This document shows, piece after piece, positions 48,184 to 57,090 of a stretch of 64,000 nt of DNA. The notes below the pieces were generated by a model. It did no database searches. It worked only from the letters and a program-made list of their open reading frames with translations, and was not told the origin of the DNA. The stretch's first letter is position 1. Each line of letters begins with the position of its first letter. Position numbers and translations under genes: made by a program. This DNA is from Gemmatimonadales bacterium. GTDB taxonomy: Bacteria; Gemmatimonadota; Gemmatimonadetes; Gemmatimonadales; GWC2-71-9. The stretch lies in assembly GCA_041390145.1 (NCBI GenBank), contig JAWKQM010000002.1, forward strand, positions 248,001-312,000, given 5' to 3'.

Positions 48184-51100
48184 CAATAGTCTCCGGAGAA
48201 GAGAGAGAGCTGGAACGTCAAGCTGAGCGTCAGTTGCTCGGTCTTGCGGTTCAGCTGGCGAATGTCGTTGAGCACGTACGCGGCCTGGAACCCCCCCGTG
48301 AGAATCGAGAGCAGGTCGGTGTCGATCCCGGCACGGAGGGTCTTCCGGCGCGTGTCTGAAATCCCGACGCACTCGCTGGCGTCCGGAAGGTCGAGGCACG
48401 ATTCCGCCTTGCTCGACAGCGCATTGATCGAGACCCGGACCTGTTTGCGCGCGGCGCTGATGTTGCCGGGGAGCCGGAAGAGGTAGATCAGGTTGGCGGT
48501 CAGGTCCTCGCCGGTGCCCTGGGTGATGGTGCCGTTGCTCTGGCGCTCGTTGGTCGACACGCCGTAGCCGAACGTGAGGCTGATACCCTTCCGGAAGGTC
48601 AGCTGGAGGTCGTTGCTCCAGGTGGACGATTCGGTGAGCGAGAGGGCGCTGGCGGCCGTGGACGGCAGCACGGTCTGCCCGGAGCGCTTGCGCAGGTTGG
48701 TGGACAGGCTGATGACCGTCAGCAACCCGCGCTGGAGCGTCTGGGTCCACCGCGCCTGGACAATGGGCCAGTCCTTCTGCGTGATCTCGGTGCGCAGATA
48801 ACTGTTGCTGGCACGCGCATAGCGATCGATGATCGACGACGAATATTGCAGGCTGGCGGTGATGCCGAGCGGGAGGTCGGCACCGCCGCCAACCGTGAGC
48901 GTGGAACTTTCGACGGCGTTCAGGGCCGAGTCCGCGTCCTGGGTAAGGAAGTCGTTCAAGCCGCCGCGCGCCAGCATGTAGCCGAGATCGGGCGAGAAGG
49001 TTGCAAGGTCGTACGTGGAGCTCAGGCTGGTGCGATAGGCGAAATCGATCACCCGGAGCCCCAACAGCGCCCGGCTGGCGATGCTGGAGTCCTTGACCAA
49101 CTGTCGGAATCCGCGTGGCGGGTCGAGGGTGATGCCGATTTCACGGCTACGGAAATTGTTCAGCGTCTGCGGCAGGACGTAGGTGCCGGTGTCGCCGTAC
49201 TCCTGGATCGGCGCGCGGCTGGTCAGGCTGCGGGACAGGATGAAGCTGCTGTTCGTGTTGAACCGACCGCGCATCCAGGACGTCAGTCGCGGCGCGATGT
49301 TGATGGCGGTGGTGAGGCTGCGGTCGCGCTCCACCCCGACGTCCATGCCGAGAAACTCCTTGCGGGAGACATTGGCCAGCCGGCCGATGGAGGTGGTGTC
49401 GTCGTACTCCCGCAGGTCGCGGGTGCTGGAGAGATCGGTATTGAACGTGAGCAGACCGATCGGCTGCCAGGTGAGCCCCGCGCTGTTGCGCCAGAGATTG
49501 GTGAGCGACACCGCCGGCCGGAGCGCCGCGTCCCCGGGGCGGAGCACGGGCACCAGGTAGCCGGTAAAGTCGCTTTCCGCTCGCGTGAGCTGGCTGCCGA
49601 AGCGAATCGTGCCCGGCACCACGCTGATCTTGGTCGTCCGGGCGGCGGTCAGTCCCTCGCTCCGCGCCACCCACGACGGCAACTGGTCCACCGCCCCGCC
49701 GAGCGACACGGTGGGCCCCGTGCGCGGGAGGAGGAGCACGTAGCTGAGGTTGAACAGCGACGCGGAGCTCGAGCCCGTCGAAAGCTCGGTCTGGCTGTTG
49801 CCGTTTGTCAGCGAGGCGTTGAAGGTCAGCGGATCGAGGAGACCCCGTTCGAGCGTCGTGGTCCCGCGCTTGGTGCGACGGATCGCGATATTGAACTGGG
49901 TCAGGCCGCTGGACGGCTGGCGGAGGTTGGCGATGTCGGCCGCCAGGATATCGGTCCCGCCGATGAGGATGGGATCCGCGGAGGTGCGGGTGTGAGTGAT
50001 GGACATCGGGACCGCAATGCCAAGGCTCGCCGGGAGGAACCGGTCGACCCGGAGGTTCGTTCCCACCACGAGCGCGCCGGTCGTCCGGTAGGTCGGGTCG
50101 CGCCCGATCTGCTGGAACAGCCCGTCCTGCCGCACGTAGTTGACCGAAAAATCTGCCACGTCGGCCGCCGCCAGCCGGGCGTCCAGCGCCATCGACGACC
50201 CGGACTGGGTGAGGGGGCTGTCGAGGCGGATGTCGTCCACCCACAACTCGACGGTGCCCAGCACCTCGGTGTTCTGCACCCGATACAGGCCGGCCGCCAA
50301 CTCCTGCGCGGCGGCGAGGTTGGGCGGGTTGACCCCCGGATCGGCCACCTGCACCACGTAGTTCCCCTGGCAGGCGACGTACGCCGTCACGTCGCCGATG
50401 CCGCAGGCGGCCGCGCCGTCCGGGGGCAGTCCCTGCAGCCACCGCTGCTCGATTTGCGCGCGGAGCTGGCGCCAGACCGGGATGCTGATTCGCGCCTCCG
50501 GCGTCCACGTGGTGCTGCTCGCGGGCTGCAGGTACATGTACCAGTTCTTGTCGTCACTCCCGATCTTGAAGAAGGCCTGGAGATCCCCGCTGTCCCAGCC
50601 TGCGCCCTTGCCGCGGAACCAGACGTTGATCTGTTCGTACTTGAGCACGTTCTGCGGGCCCGAGGGGAAGCGCTGGTAGGCCTCGGCGCGTTCGCCCACC
50701 TCCAGCGAGGTGGCCACAATGCGGAGGGAGTGCTCGTTGATCTGCACGCCCTTGACCGTCTGGCCATTGTCGTTGCGTGCGGCCTCGTTGGTCACGCCGG
50801 GCGGGGAGGTGTATCCCAGGGCCACATCTTCCGTGGAAATGACGGCCGCGAACATCGTCCCGGTCGGGCTGGCGGTGGATCCGCCGATGCCGATCAGCGG
50901 CGTGTCGGCCCGGCGCACCCACGGGGCGCCCGTGAACCGCATCCGCGCCAGGGCGAAGTTGGCCACCACGTCCGGCTCGCCCATGTCGGGGGCCACGAGC
51001 GTCACCCGCATGCTCTGGATCAGCCGCAGATTGGGCGTGCCGATCGTGGCCTCCGGCAACCGGATCGGCACCCGGTAGAGGGTCCACGTGGAGGTCTGTC

Positions 51101-54100
51101 CCTGATCGTTGGTGGAGGTGGCGCCGGTGCGGACATAGTACTGCGACAACTCGTTCGGCTGGACGACCCACCGGAGCACGTTGTCGTTGGCGCCCTGGGC
51201 GTTGAGCCGGTTGTCGCCGTTGAGGTCCTCGGTGTCGAGGAAACCGTTGCCGTTGGTACAGCGGCTGCCGAGGTCGCCCCAGGGATAGACCGGGACGGTT
51301 TCCGAGAGGATCTGCGTGCAGGTGGGGACGTCGCGGACCACCTCGCCGTTGATGAAGAGGGAGTCCACCCGGTCGAGGAGAATGCCGATGTCGTCGTTCG
51401 AGGCGTTGAAGATGCCGGTGGACTGCCGCTCGCTGTTCAGGAGCCCGACGCCGTCGTAGTGCCGGCCGGTGTAGAGGCTGTCCGAGCCGACGACGGTCAG
51501 GCTGTCGGGCACCACCGACAGCGCGTCCTCGCTGACCGATCCCAGGTCGATGACCAGCTGCATCCCGGCGGCGTCCACCGTCTCTTCGCCCCCCTGGAAC
51601 ACCCAGAACTCCAGGTACTCCGCACGGGACAGGTCGAGGCCGCTCTGGGAGAGGGGCGTCACCAGCGAGCGCCAGCGTGGGGCAAACGGCTGGGCCGGCT
51701 GACTCCAGAGGGACCGGCTGTCCTGCTGCACCATGCCGCCCGCCGTATCGGCGTGAAAGGTCAAGTACAGCACCGTCTCGTTGACGCTCCCCTGGCCGTT
51801 GGTGATGATCGTCGGGTCGATGTCCTGCGGATAGAGTTCGATCGGCCCGCATCCGCTGCAGGCGGGAACCAGGTTCTGCCAGCTCAACTGAACCGCCCAG
51901 AGCGAGTCGAAGCCGGTCGTGAAGCCGAGCCCCTCCACGCCCACCGACGATTGCGGGACGCTCCCGTACTCCCAGCGTGAGGTGAGCATGCTGACCGGGA
52001 TGGACGACTCGCCCTCGAAGTCCTCCAGGTAGGCGAGGCCGATCACGTTGGGGTCGGGGTGGGTGGTGCCATACTCCGCGCGGACGTCCAAGAGCGAGGG
52101 GGCGGTGACCTGTTGGGACGTGAGCTTGTCGAAGAACCGGGTCACCCCGTCCACCGGAAAGCGGAGGTCGGTGGTGATCCCGGTGAGGAGGTTGGAGGTT
52201 GGCTCGAACCCCAGCGTGGGCCTGGTAAAGACCGACTGTTCCTTCTGGTACATGGCGACGAGGTTGACCGACCCGACATCGCCGAGGGAGTACCCCAGCG
52301 TGCCGCCGAGGATCGACGTGGGGGCCACGGCAAAGATGCCCCGCTCCTCGAACCGTGCCGTCACGGTGCCGATGCCCGAGGGGAAGAGGGTGGAGGGGTT
52401 GTTGAAGGTGACCTGCCCGAGGTCGTAGTTGATTTCGTAGTCCACGCCTCGCTCAAGCACCCGGCCCCCGGCGATGAGCTGCTCAGAACCGCGACGGATC
52501 TGGAGCGCGTTGAGGTTCAGGCTCCCGGCGTCGGTGCCTCCGGCGGCCTCGTACTTGAGCCGCATCTGGAAGCGGGAGGGCGGTCCCTGCGGCGTCAGCA
52601 GGAGATACACCGGCGAGTTGTAGACGGAGTCGGCCCGTTCATTCGGCTGGAGGCGCGGGTCGATGAACGGCTTCAGCGTCGGATAGGCGATGTACGACTC
52701 GCGCAGGACGAGATCGGCGCCCGGATCGCGGGTGCGCGGAAAGAGCCGGTTCTCGATATCGAAGATGTTCGGGTCCGGCGGGATGGCCAGGCCGAAGAAG
52801 GCGAGATAGGTCTGCGCATCGGCGCTCGAGGGGCGCTCGGACTGGTTGAGTGACACCGTCACCTGGAGGGACGACTTCTCGAGGTCGGTGCCGGACACCC
52901 GGTACACCTGGCGCATCTCGTGCCGGAAGGTCTGCTGGGTCGGACCCTGGTTGGGAATGGCCACGAGCAGCACGCTGTCGGTCACCGCCGGGTTCTCCGC
53001 CGAGGGAAACGTCCCGACCCGGGTTCCAGTCACCGTCACGTAGCTGACGGCCAGGTAATCGTTCTGGTCGAGCCGCGTCGCCAGGGCGAACCAGGTCGCC
53101 GACGGGTCGAGGTAGTAGTCGGCCCCCTGCAGCAGCAGCTGCCACGTGCCCTCCACCCGCTCCGGCCCGTCGGGCCGGAACCCGACGGCGGTGATGCCGC
53201 CGAGGTTCGGGTTGAGTCCGCTGCCGACGCCGGTGCGATACCGGTAGACACGGACCTGCGCATCCGCCGGCTGGACCGCCGGCGGGATGGATACCGCATC
53301 GAGGTTGAGGATGTCCACGAAGGGATAGTTCGGGAGCGTGACCGGGTCCACGGCCCAGAAGAAGCGACCGGACTCGAAATCGAGGTCACGGACGATGCGA
53401 TCCTGGGGCTCGCTGGTGGTGGCACCGACCGTGTACACCCGCTGTCCCACGACGCTCCCCTCCTGGGTGGCCATCATCCCCTGGAGGGTGAAGGCGCCGA
53501 ACTCGAAGGTCGCGTTGATCCCGAAGTTGTTGGCGGGAATGGCGGCGGTCAGGAAGCGCGAGGGCGGGGCGCGGAAGGAGACGGTGCCGACCTCGACCCG
53601 CTGGAGGATTTCATCCTGCAATCCCTGGTAATACACCTGGATGTCGTTGTTGGCGTTGAATTCCCGGCGGGAGTCGTAGTCGACATTCAGGTGGAGCCGG
53701 CTGCCGATCAGCCCGCCGACCTTCGCGTTGAATTCGTTGTCGAGGCGCGGGGCCTTGAACCCGCCCCGGCAGCCGGAGTTCTGGTCGAGGAGCTGCGCGG
53801 GGGTGCAGGTGAGGTTCCGCAGCCGGTCGGATCGGAGCTCGAGGAAGACCGACCCGTCGATGCGCAGGTCGGCATACTTGGACGGGAGGCCGAGGATGCT
53901 CTTTCGATCCTCGACGGCCGCGTTGATATACTGGATCTGCAGGTTGTTGGCCCCGTAGAGCGAGGCCATCAGGGAGGCCGAGGCCGCGGCGGCCTCCTCG
54001 CGCTCCAGGCGGGTGTCCAGCTGACGCTCCCACCGGGCGCCCATCTGGGCGGGAGTGACGCTGGGCGCCCCCAGCCAGACGGCCCGGCCCGCCGGCGGTT

Positions 54101-54227
54101 GCCGGAGGGTTGGGAGCGCTACATTAAAGGACGCACGGACGCCGAGGTCCCCCGGCGTGTCCTGGGCGGACACGGCGACGGGCAGCAGCAGGAACAGGAA
54201 CCCGAGGGCAACGGCGAGACGGGCCAC
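48183..54227 (-). CDS. sprA: SprA/Sov-like giant outer-membrane translocon protein
   Basis: This 2014-residue exported protein has a signal peptide ending VAVSA with Gln22 next. Several segments match SprA, the 36-strand translocon of the type IX secretion system: an N-terminal repeat with LNVDYDSRREFNANNDI and YYQGLQDEILQRVEVGTVSF (about 175-215), LGFEPTSNLLTG (about 673), and the YLEDFEGE signature (about 734) followed by a Trp-rich region. The C-terminal 700 residues are beta-strand-rich and end with a Tyr, as expected of an outer-membrane barrel. It is shorter than Bacteroidetes SprA/Sov (about 2400-2500). The start is GTG. It is coupled to the cyclase-like gene. No PorKLMN genes are seen here. 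Confidence 0.85.
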   Translation of the reverse strand: MARLAVALGFLFLLLPVAVSAQDTPGDLGVRASFNVALPTLRQPPAGRAVWLGAPSVTPAQMGARWERQLDTRLEREEAAAASASLMASLYGANNLQIQYINAAVEDRKSILGLPSKYADLRIDGSVFLELRSDRLRNLTCTPAQLLDQNSGCRGGFKAPRLDNEFNAKVGGLIGSRLHLNVDYDSRREFNANNDIQVYYQGLQDEILQRVEVGTVSFRAPPSRFLTAAIPANNFGINATFEFGAFTLQGMMATQEGSVVGQRVYTVGATTSEPQDRIVRDLDFESGRFFWAVDPVTLPNYPFVDILNLDAVSIPPAVQPADAQVRVYRYRTGVGSGLNPNLGGITAVGFRPDGPERVEGTWQLLLQGADYYLDPSATWFALATRLDQNDYLAVSYVTVTGTRVGTFPSAENPAVTDSVLLVAIPNQGPTQQTFRHEMRQVYRVSGTDLEKSSLQVTVSLNQSERPSSADAQTYLAFFGLAIPPDPNIFDIENRLFPRTRDPGADLVLRESYIAYPTLKPFIDPRLQPNERADSVYNSPVYLLLTPQGPPSRFQMRLKYEAAGGTDAGSLNLNALQIRRGSEQLIAGGRVLERGVDYEINYDLGQVTFNNPSTLFPSGIGTVTARFEERGIFAVAPTSILGGTLGYSLGDVGSVNLVAMYQKEQSVFTRPTLGFEPTSNLLTGITTDLRFPVDGVTRFFDKLTSQQVTAPSLLDVRAEYGTTHPDPNVIGLAYLEDFEGESSIPVSMLTSRWEYGSVPQSSVGVEGLGFTTGFDSLWAVQLSWQNLVPACSGCGPIELYPQDIDPTIITNGQGSVNETVLYLTFHADTAGGMVQQDSRSLWSQPAQPFAPRWRSLVTPLSQSGLDLSRAEYLEFWVFQGGEETVDAAGMQLVIDLGSVSEDALSVVPDSLTVVGSDSLYTGRHYDGVGLLNSERQSTGIFNASNDDIGILLDRVDSLFINGEVVRDVPTCTQILSETVPVYPWGDLGSRCTNGNGFLDTEDLNGDNRLNAQGANDNVLRWVVQPNELSQYYVRTGATSTNDQGQTSTWTLYRVPIRLPEATIGTPNLRLIQSMRVTLVAPDMGEPDVVANFALARMRFTGAPWVRRADTPLIGIGGSTASPTGTMFAAVISTEDVALGYTSPPGVTNEAARNDNGQTVKGVQINEHSLRIVATSLEVGERAEAYQRFPSGPQNVLKYEQINVWFRGKGAGWDSGDLQAFFKIGSDDKNWYMYLQPASSTTWTPEARISIPVWRQLRAQIEQRWLQGLPPDGAAACGIGDVTAYVACQGNYVVQVADPGVNPPNLAAAQELAAGLYRVQNTEVLGTVELWVDDIRLDSPLTQSGSSMALDARLAAADVADFSVNYVRQDGLFQQIGRDPTYRTTGALVVGTNLRVDRFLPASLGIAVPMSITHTRTSADPILIGGTDILAADIANLRQPSSGLTQFNIAIRRTKRGTTTLERGLLDPLTFNASLTNGNSQTELSTGSSSASLFNLSYVLLLPRTGPTVSLGGAVDQLPSWVARSEGLTAARTTKISVVPGTIRFGSQLTRAESDFTGYLVPVLRPGDAALRPAVSLTNLWRNSAGLTWQPIGLLTFNTDLSSTRDLREYDDTTSIGRLANVSRKEFLGMDVGVERDRSLTTAINIAPRLTSWMRGRFNTNSSFILSRSLTSRAPIQEYGDTGTYVLPQTLNNFRSREIGITLDPPRGFRQLVKDSSIASRALLGLRVIDFAYRTSLSSTYDLATFSPDLGYMLARGGLNDFLTQDADSALNAVESSTLTVGGGADLPLGITASLQYSSSIIDRYARASNSYLRTEITQKDWPIVQARWTQTLQRGLLTVISLSTNLRKRSGQTVLPSTAASALSLTESSTWSNDLQLTFRKGISLTFGYGVSTNERQSNGTITQGTGEDLTANLIYLFRLPGNISAARKQVRVSINALSSKAESCLDLPDASECVGISDTRRKTLRAGIDTDLLSILTGGFQAAYVLNDIRQLNRKTEQLTLSLTFQLSLFSGDY

Positions 54228-54271
54228 GCGTGTCCGGGAGAAGAGAGGCGATGGTGGTGAGGATCCTTGGC

Positions 54272-54300
54272 AATATAGCGCCCGAAAAAATGCGGTTCAA
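54272..54300 (-). promoter_or_regulatory. Sigma-70-type promoter of sprA
   Basis: On the minus strand TTGAAC (54300-54295) and TATATT (54277-54272) are 17 bases apart, matching four and five of six consensus positions. The expected start is about 37 bases before the sprA GTG. It overlaps the divergent gap to lptF. Confidence 0.6.
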
Positions 54301-54318
54301 CCACCGTTGGGGCCCCCA

Positions 54319-55929
54319 ATGCGCCTGCTGAGCCGATACGTGCTCCGGCAGCTGGCGGCCCCGTTCGTGTTTGCGGTGGCGGCGCTGACCAGCATCATGC
54401 TGTTGAACCAGATTGCCAAGCGATTCGGCGCCCTGGTGGGCAAGGGCCTGCCGTGGAGCCTGATCGGCGAGGTGTTCCTCCTCAGCCTGCCGTTCATCGT
54501 GGCCATGACCCTGCCGATGGCCGTGCTCCTCGCGGTGCTCTACGCCTTCACCACCCTGGCCTCGGGCAACGAAATCACCGCCATGCGGGCCAGCGGGATA
54601 TCGATCGGGCAGCTCCTGCGGCCGGTGTTCCTCGCGGCCTTGCTCCTGACGGTGGCCGATTTCGTCTTCGTCGACCAGGGGCTCCCCGCCGCCAACCTCC
54701 GGCTGAAGGCCCTCCTCTTCGACATCGGCCGCAAGCGGCCCACCGTCCAGTTCCGGGAACAGGCGCTGAACGATGTCCCCCCGTCCAGCCTCTTTCTCCG
54801 GGCCGGTCGGATCGAGCCGGCGGACGGCCGGCTCCGCGATGTGACCATCTTCGACATGTCGGGCCAGCAGGGGCGTCAGGTCATCTATGCCGACAGCGGT
54901 CGGATGGGCTTCGAGGCCAACCAGAACGACCTCTACCTGACCCTGTACGACGGCTCGATCATGCAGTTCAAGGGGTCCGATCCCGGACTGATGCAACTGA
55001 CCTATTTCGCCGTCAATACCATGCGGGTCCGGAGCGTCGGCAATACCCTGACTCGCACGGAAGGGGATGTGCCGAAGAGCGACCGGGAAATGACCACCTG
55101 CGAGATGCTGGATGAGGTGCATGACACCACCGCCGCAATGCATTCACTCGCCCGGACCCGCGCCGAGCGCGTGGACAAGGACCTCCGCAACCTGCTCGGC
55201 CTGCCGGCGGCCCCTCCCACCAGTCCCGATTCCGGGCGCGCACGCGGGGCCCCGTGGTGCGGCTGGTTCCGGTCGCTGGGACAGCGGTTCCTGCCGGAGA
55301 CGGTCGAGGCACAGGATCCCGCACAACGGCCGGCCCCGCGCGACCCCCGGGCAGCCGCCGACACACTTCCCCGATGGAAGCGGGAGCGGCTCAGGCAAAA
55401 GCTGGAGATGGGGAGCAAGGACAGCGCCGCCATGGTGCCGGCCCCCGCCAAGGCGCCACCCGGCGAGGGCGACTTGGCGGAGTACGGCATTTCCCGATCG
55501 GTGCCCCTTTCGTCCTGGGTGGACGTGGCAAACACCGCAGAGGGGATCAGGTCGGCCAAGCGGACAGCCGACGGCTTCCTGGTCGAGGTGCACAAGAAGT
55601 ACGCAATCTCGGTCGCCTGCCTGGTGTTCGTGCTGGTGGGCATTCCGCTGGCGCTCCGGTTTCCCCGCGGCGGCATGGGCCTCGTCCTTGGCGGCGGCCT
55701 TGGGATCTTCGCCCTCTACTACATCAGCCTGACCGCCGGCGAGCCGCTGGCCGACGCCGGCATCCTCCCGCCGGCGGTGGTCATGTGGGCGCCCAACGTG
55801 ATCTTCACCCTCCTCGGCACCGTGGGGCTGCTGCGCGTCAATCGCGAGCTGGGGTCGACCCGCGGCGGGGACCTGGCAGAGCTGACCGACCTCGTGCGGC
55901 GCTGGGTGGCCCGATGGAGGGCGCGTTGA
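54319..55929 (+). CDS. lptF: Lipopolysaccharide export permease LptF with large insert
   Basis: This 536-residue permease forms the LptB2FG complex that extracts LPS. It has three N-terminal helices (about 13-32, 50-80, 100-118), a periplasmic beta-jellyroll (about 120-245), and three C-terminal helices (about 428-448, 455-475, 485-510) after EVHKKYAIS. LptF is normally about 360-400 residues; here a Pro/Ala/Arg-rich stretch of about 105 residues (295-400) is inserted just before the second membrane half, on the cytoplasmic side. The ATG at 54319 starts at the first helix; the longer frame is discarded. It overlaps lptG by one base. Confidence 0.92.
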   Translation: MRLLSRYVLRQLAAPFVFAVAALTSIMLLNQIAKRFGALVGKGLPWSLIGEVFLLSLPFIVAMTLPMAVLLAVLYAFTTLASGNEITAMRASGISIGQLLRPVFLAALLLTVADFVFVDQGLPAANLRLKALLFDIGRKRPTVQFREQALNDVPPSSLFLRAGRIEPADGRLRDVTIFDMSGQQGRQVIYADSGRMGFEANQNDLYLTLYDGSIMQFKGSDPGLMQLTYFAVNTMRVRSVGNTLTRTEGDVPKSDREMTTCEMLDEVHDTTAAMHSLARTRAERVDKDLRNLLGLPAAPPTSPDSGRARGAPWCGWFRSLGQRFLPETVEAQDPAQRPAPRDPRAAADTLPRWKRERLRQKLEMGSKDSAAMVPAPAKAPPGEGDLAEYGISRSVPLSSWVDVANTAEGIRSAKRTADGFLVEVHKKYAISVACLVFVLVGIPLALRFPRGGMGLVLGGGLGIFALYYISLTAGEPLADAGILPPAVVMWAPNVIFTLLGTVGLLRVNRELGSTRGGDLAELTDLVRRWVARWRAR

Positions 55930-57011
55930 TGCGGCTCGCGATTCTCGACCGGTACATCCTGCGCTCCTGGATCCGGATCTTCGTGCTGACCGCGTTCGGC
56001 TTTCCGGTCGTGTCGGTGCTGATCAAGATCACCGACAACATGCGCCGGCTCCTCAGTACCGGCCTGACAGTTACGGAAATCGTCGTCAGCTACGTCTATG
56101 TGCTGCCGGAAGAGATCTCGATGGTGATGCCGGCCTCGGTCTTCTTCGCCACGGTGTTCACGCTGGGGGCCATGAGCCGGAACTCCGAGATCGTGGCCGC
56201 GCAGGCGGGCGGAACGAGTTTTCACCGGCTGGCGCGGCCGATCTTCCTTGCCGCGGCGGCGGCGGCGGTGCTGGCCTTCGTCGTCGGGGAAATTTCGGTG
56301 TCCGCCTCCAGCAGGTCGCTGGAACTCCAGAAGTCGCGGGAGGCGCGGGCCACCACCTATCGGTACAACTTCGTGTACGGAGCCGACGCCAACTGGGTGT
56401 ACACCATCCGGACGCTCGACGTCGTCAACCAGGTGCTCCGGGATCCGGTCTTCGTCCGGCAGGGCAACGGGACGAACTACCCCTACCTCGCCGTCAGCGC
56501 CGATAGTGCCACATACGACAGCACGGCCGCGGGGTGGAAGCTGTGGGGGGGGACCAGCCGGGTCATCTTCGGCGGACTGGTACAGCCCGTGTTCACCGCC
56601 CAGGAGATGCGGCTCCGCGCGCTCTCCCAGACGCCGAGCCAGCTGCTGGCGGCCGCCAAGCAGCCGTCCGAAATGCGCTACCGGGAACTCGGCGAGTACA
56701 TCGAGGGGCTGCGGCGCTCCGGCAACGACGTGAACAAGCTGCGGGTGGAGCGGGCGCTGAAGATCGCCATCCCGGTCACCTGCCTCATCATCGCACTCTT
56801 CGGCGCGCCGCTCAGCCTGAGCTCCCCGCGGGCGGGGGCGGCGTACGGGATTGCCATCAGCCTGGCGACCACGGTGCTCTTCCTGCTGATCATCAACCTG
56901 GCCAAGGCGGTCGGAAGGGGCGGGATCATCGACCCCCTCATGGCGGCCTGGGCGCCGAACGTGCTCTTCCTGGGCGCGGCGCTGGTCCTGCTGAAACGGG
57001 TAAGGACCTAG
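55929..57011 (+). CDS. lptG: Lipopolysaccharide export permease LptG
   Basis: This 360-residue partner of LptF has six helices in two sets of three around a periplasmic jellyroll (about 115-255), with the family segment VERALKIAIPVTCLIIALFGAPL split over the fourth helix. Length is normal. The ATG lies in a TGATG overlap with the lptF stop, so both subunits are made together. Presence of lptFG shows the organism is a diderm with LPS-type glycolipid. LptB is not in the window. Confidence 0.93.
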   Translation: MRLAILDRYILRSWIRIFVLTAFGFPVVSVLIKITDNMRRLLSTGLTVTEIVVSYVYVLPEEISMVMPASVFFATVFTLGAMSRNSEIVAAQAGGTSFHRLARPIFLAAAAAAVLAFVVGEISVSASSRSLELQKSREARATTYRYNFVYGADANWVYTIRTLDVVNQVLRDPVFVRQGNGTNYPYLAVSADSATYDSTAAGWKLWGGTSRVIFGGLVQPVFTAQEMRLRALSQTPSQLLAAAKQPSEMRYRELGEYIEGLRRSGNDVNKLRVERALKIAIPVTCLIIALFGAPLSLSSPRAGAAYGIAISLATTVLFLLIINLAKAVGRGGIIDPLMAAWAPNVLFLGAALVLLKRVRT

Positions 57012-57034
57012 GGGCGCACGGCACGCCACCAAAC

Positions 57035-57066
57035 GAAACGGCCCCCGGAACTCCGGGGGCCGTTTC
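57035..57066. terminator. Bidirectional terminator between lptG and the TonB receptor gene
   Basis: A perfect 15-bp stem (GAAACGGCCCCCGGA arm) with a two-base nominal loop has A-rich and T-rich ends, so it can act on both strands. It lies between two convergent genes: 24 bases after lptG and 25 after the receptor gene. Confidence 0.85.
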
Positions 57067-57090
57067 CTCATGCAGAGCCTCCAGCGGCGG

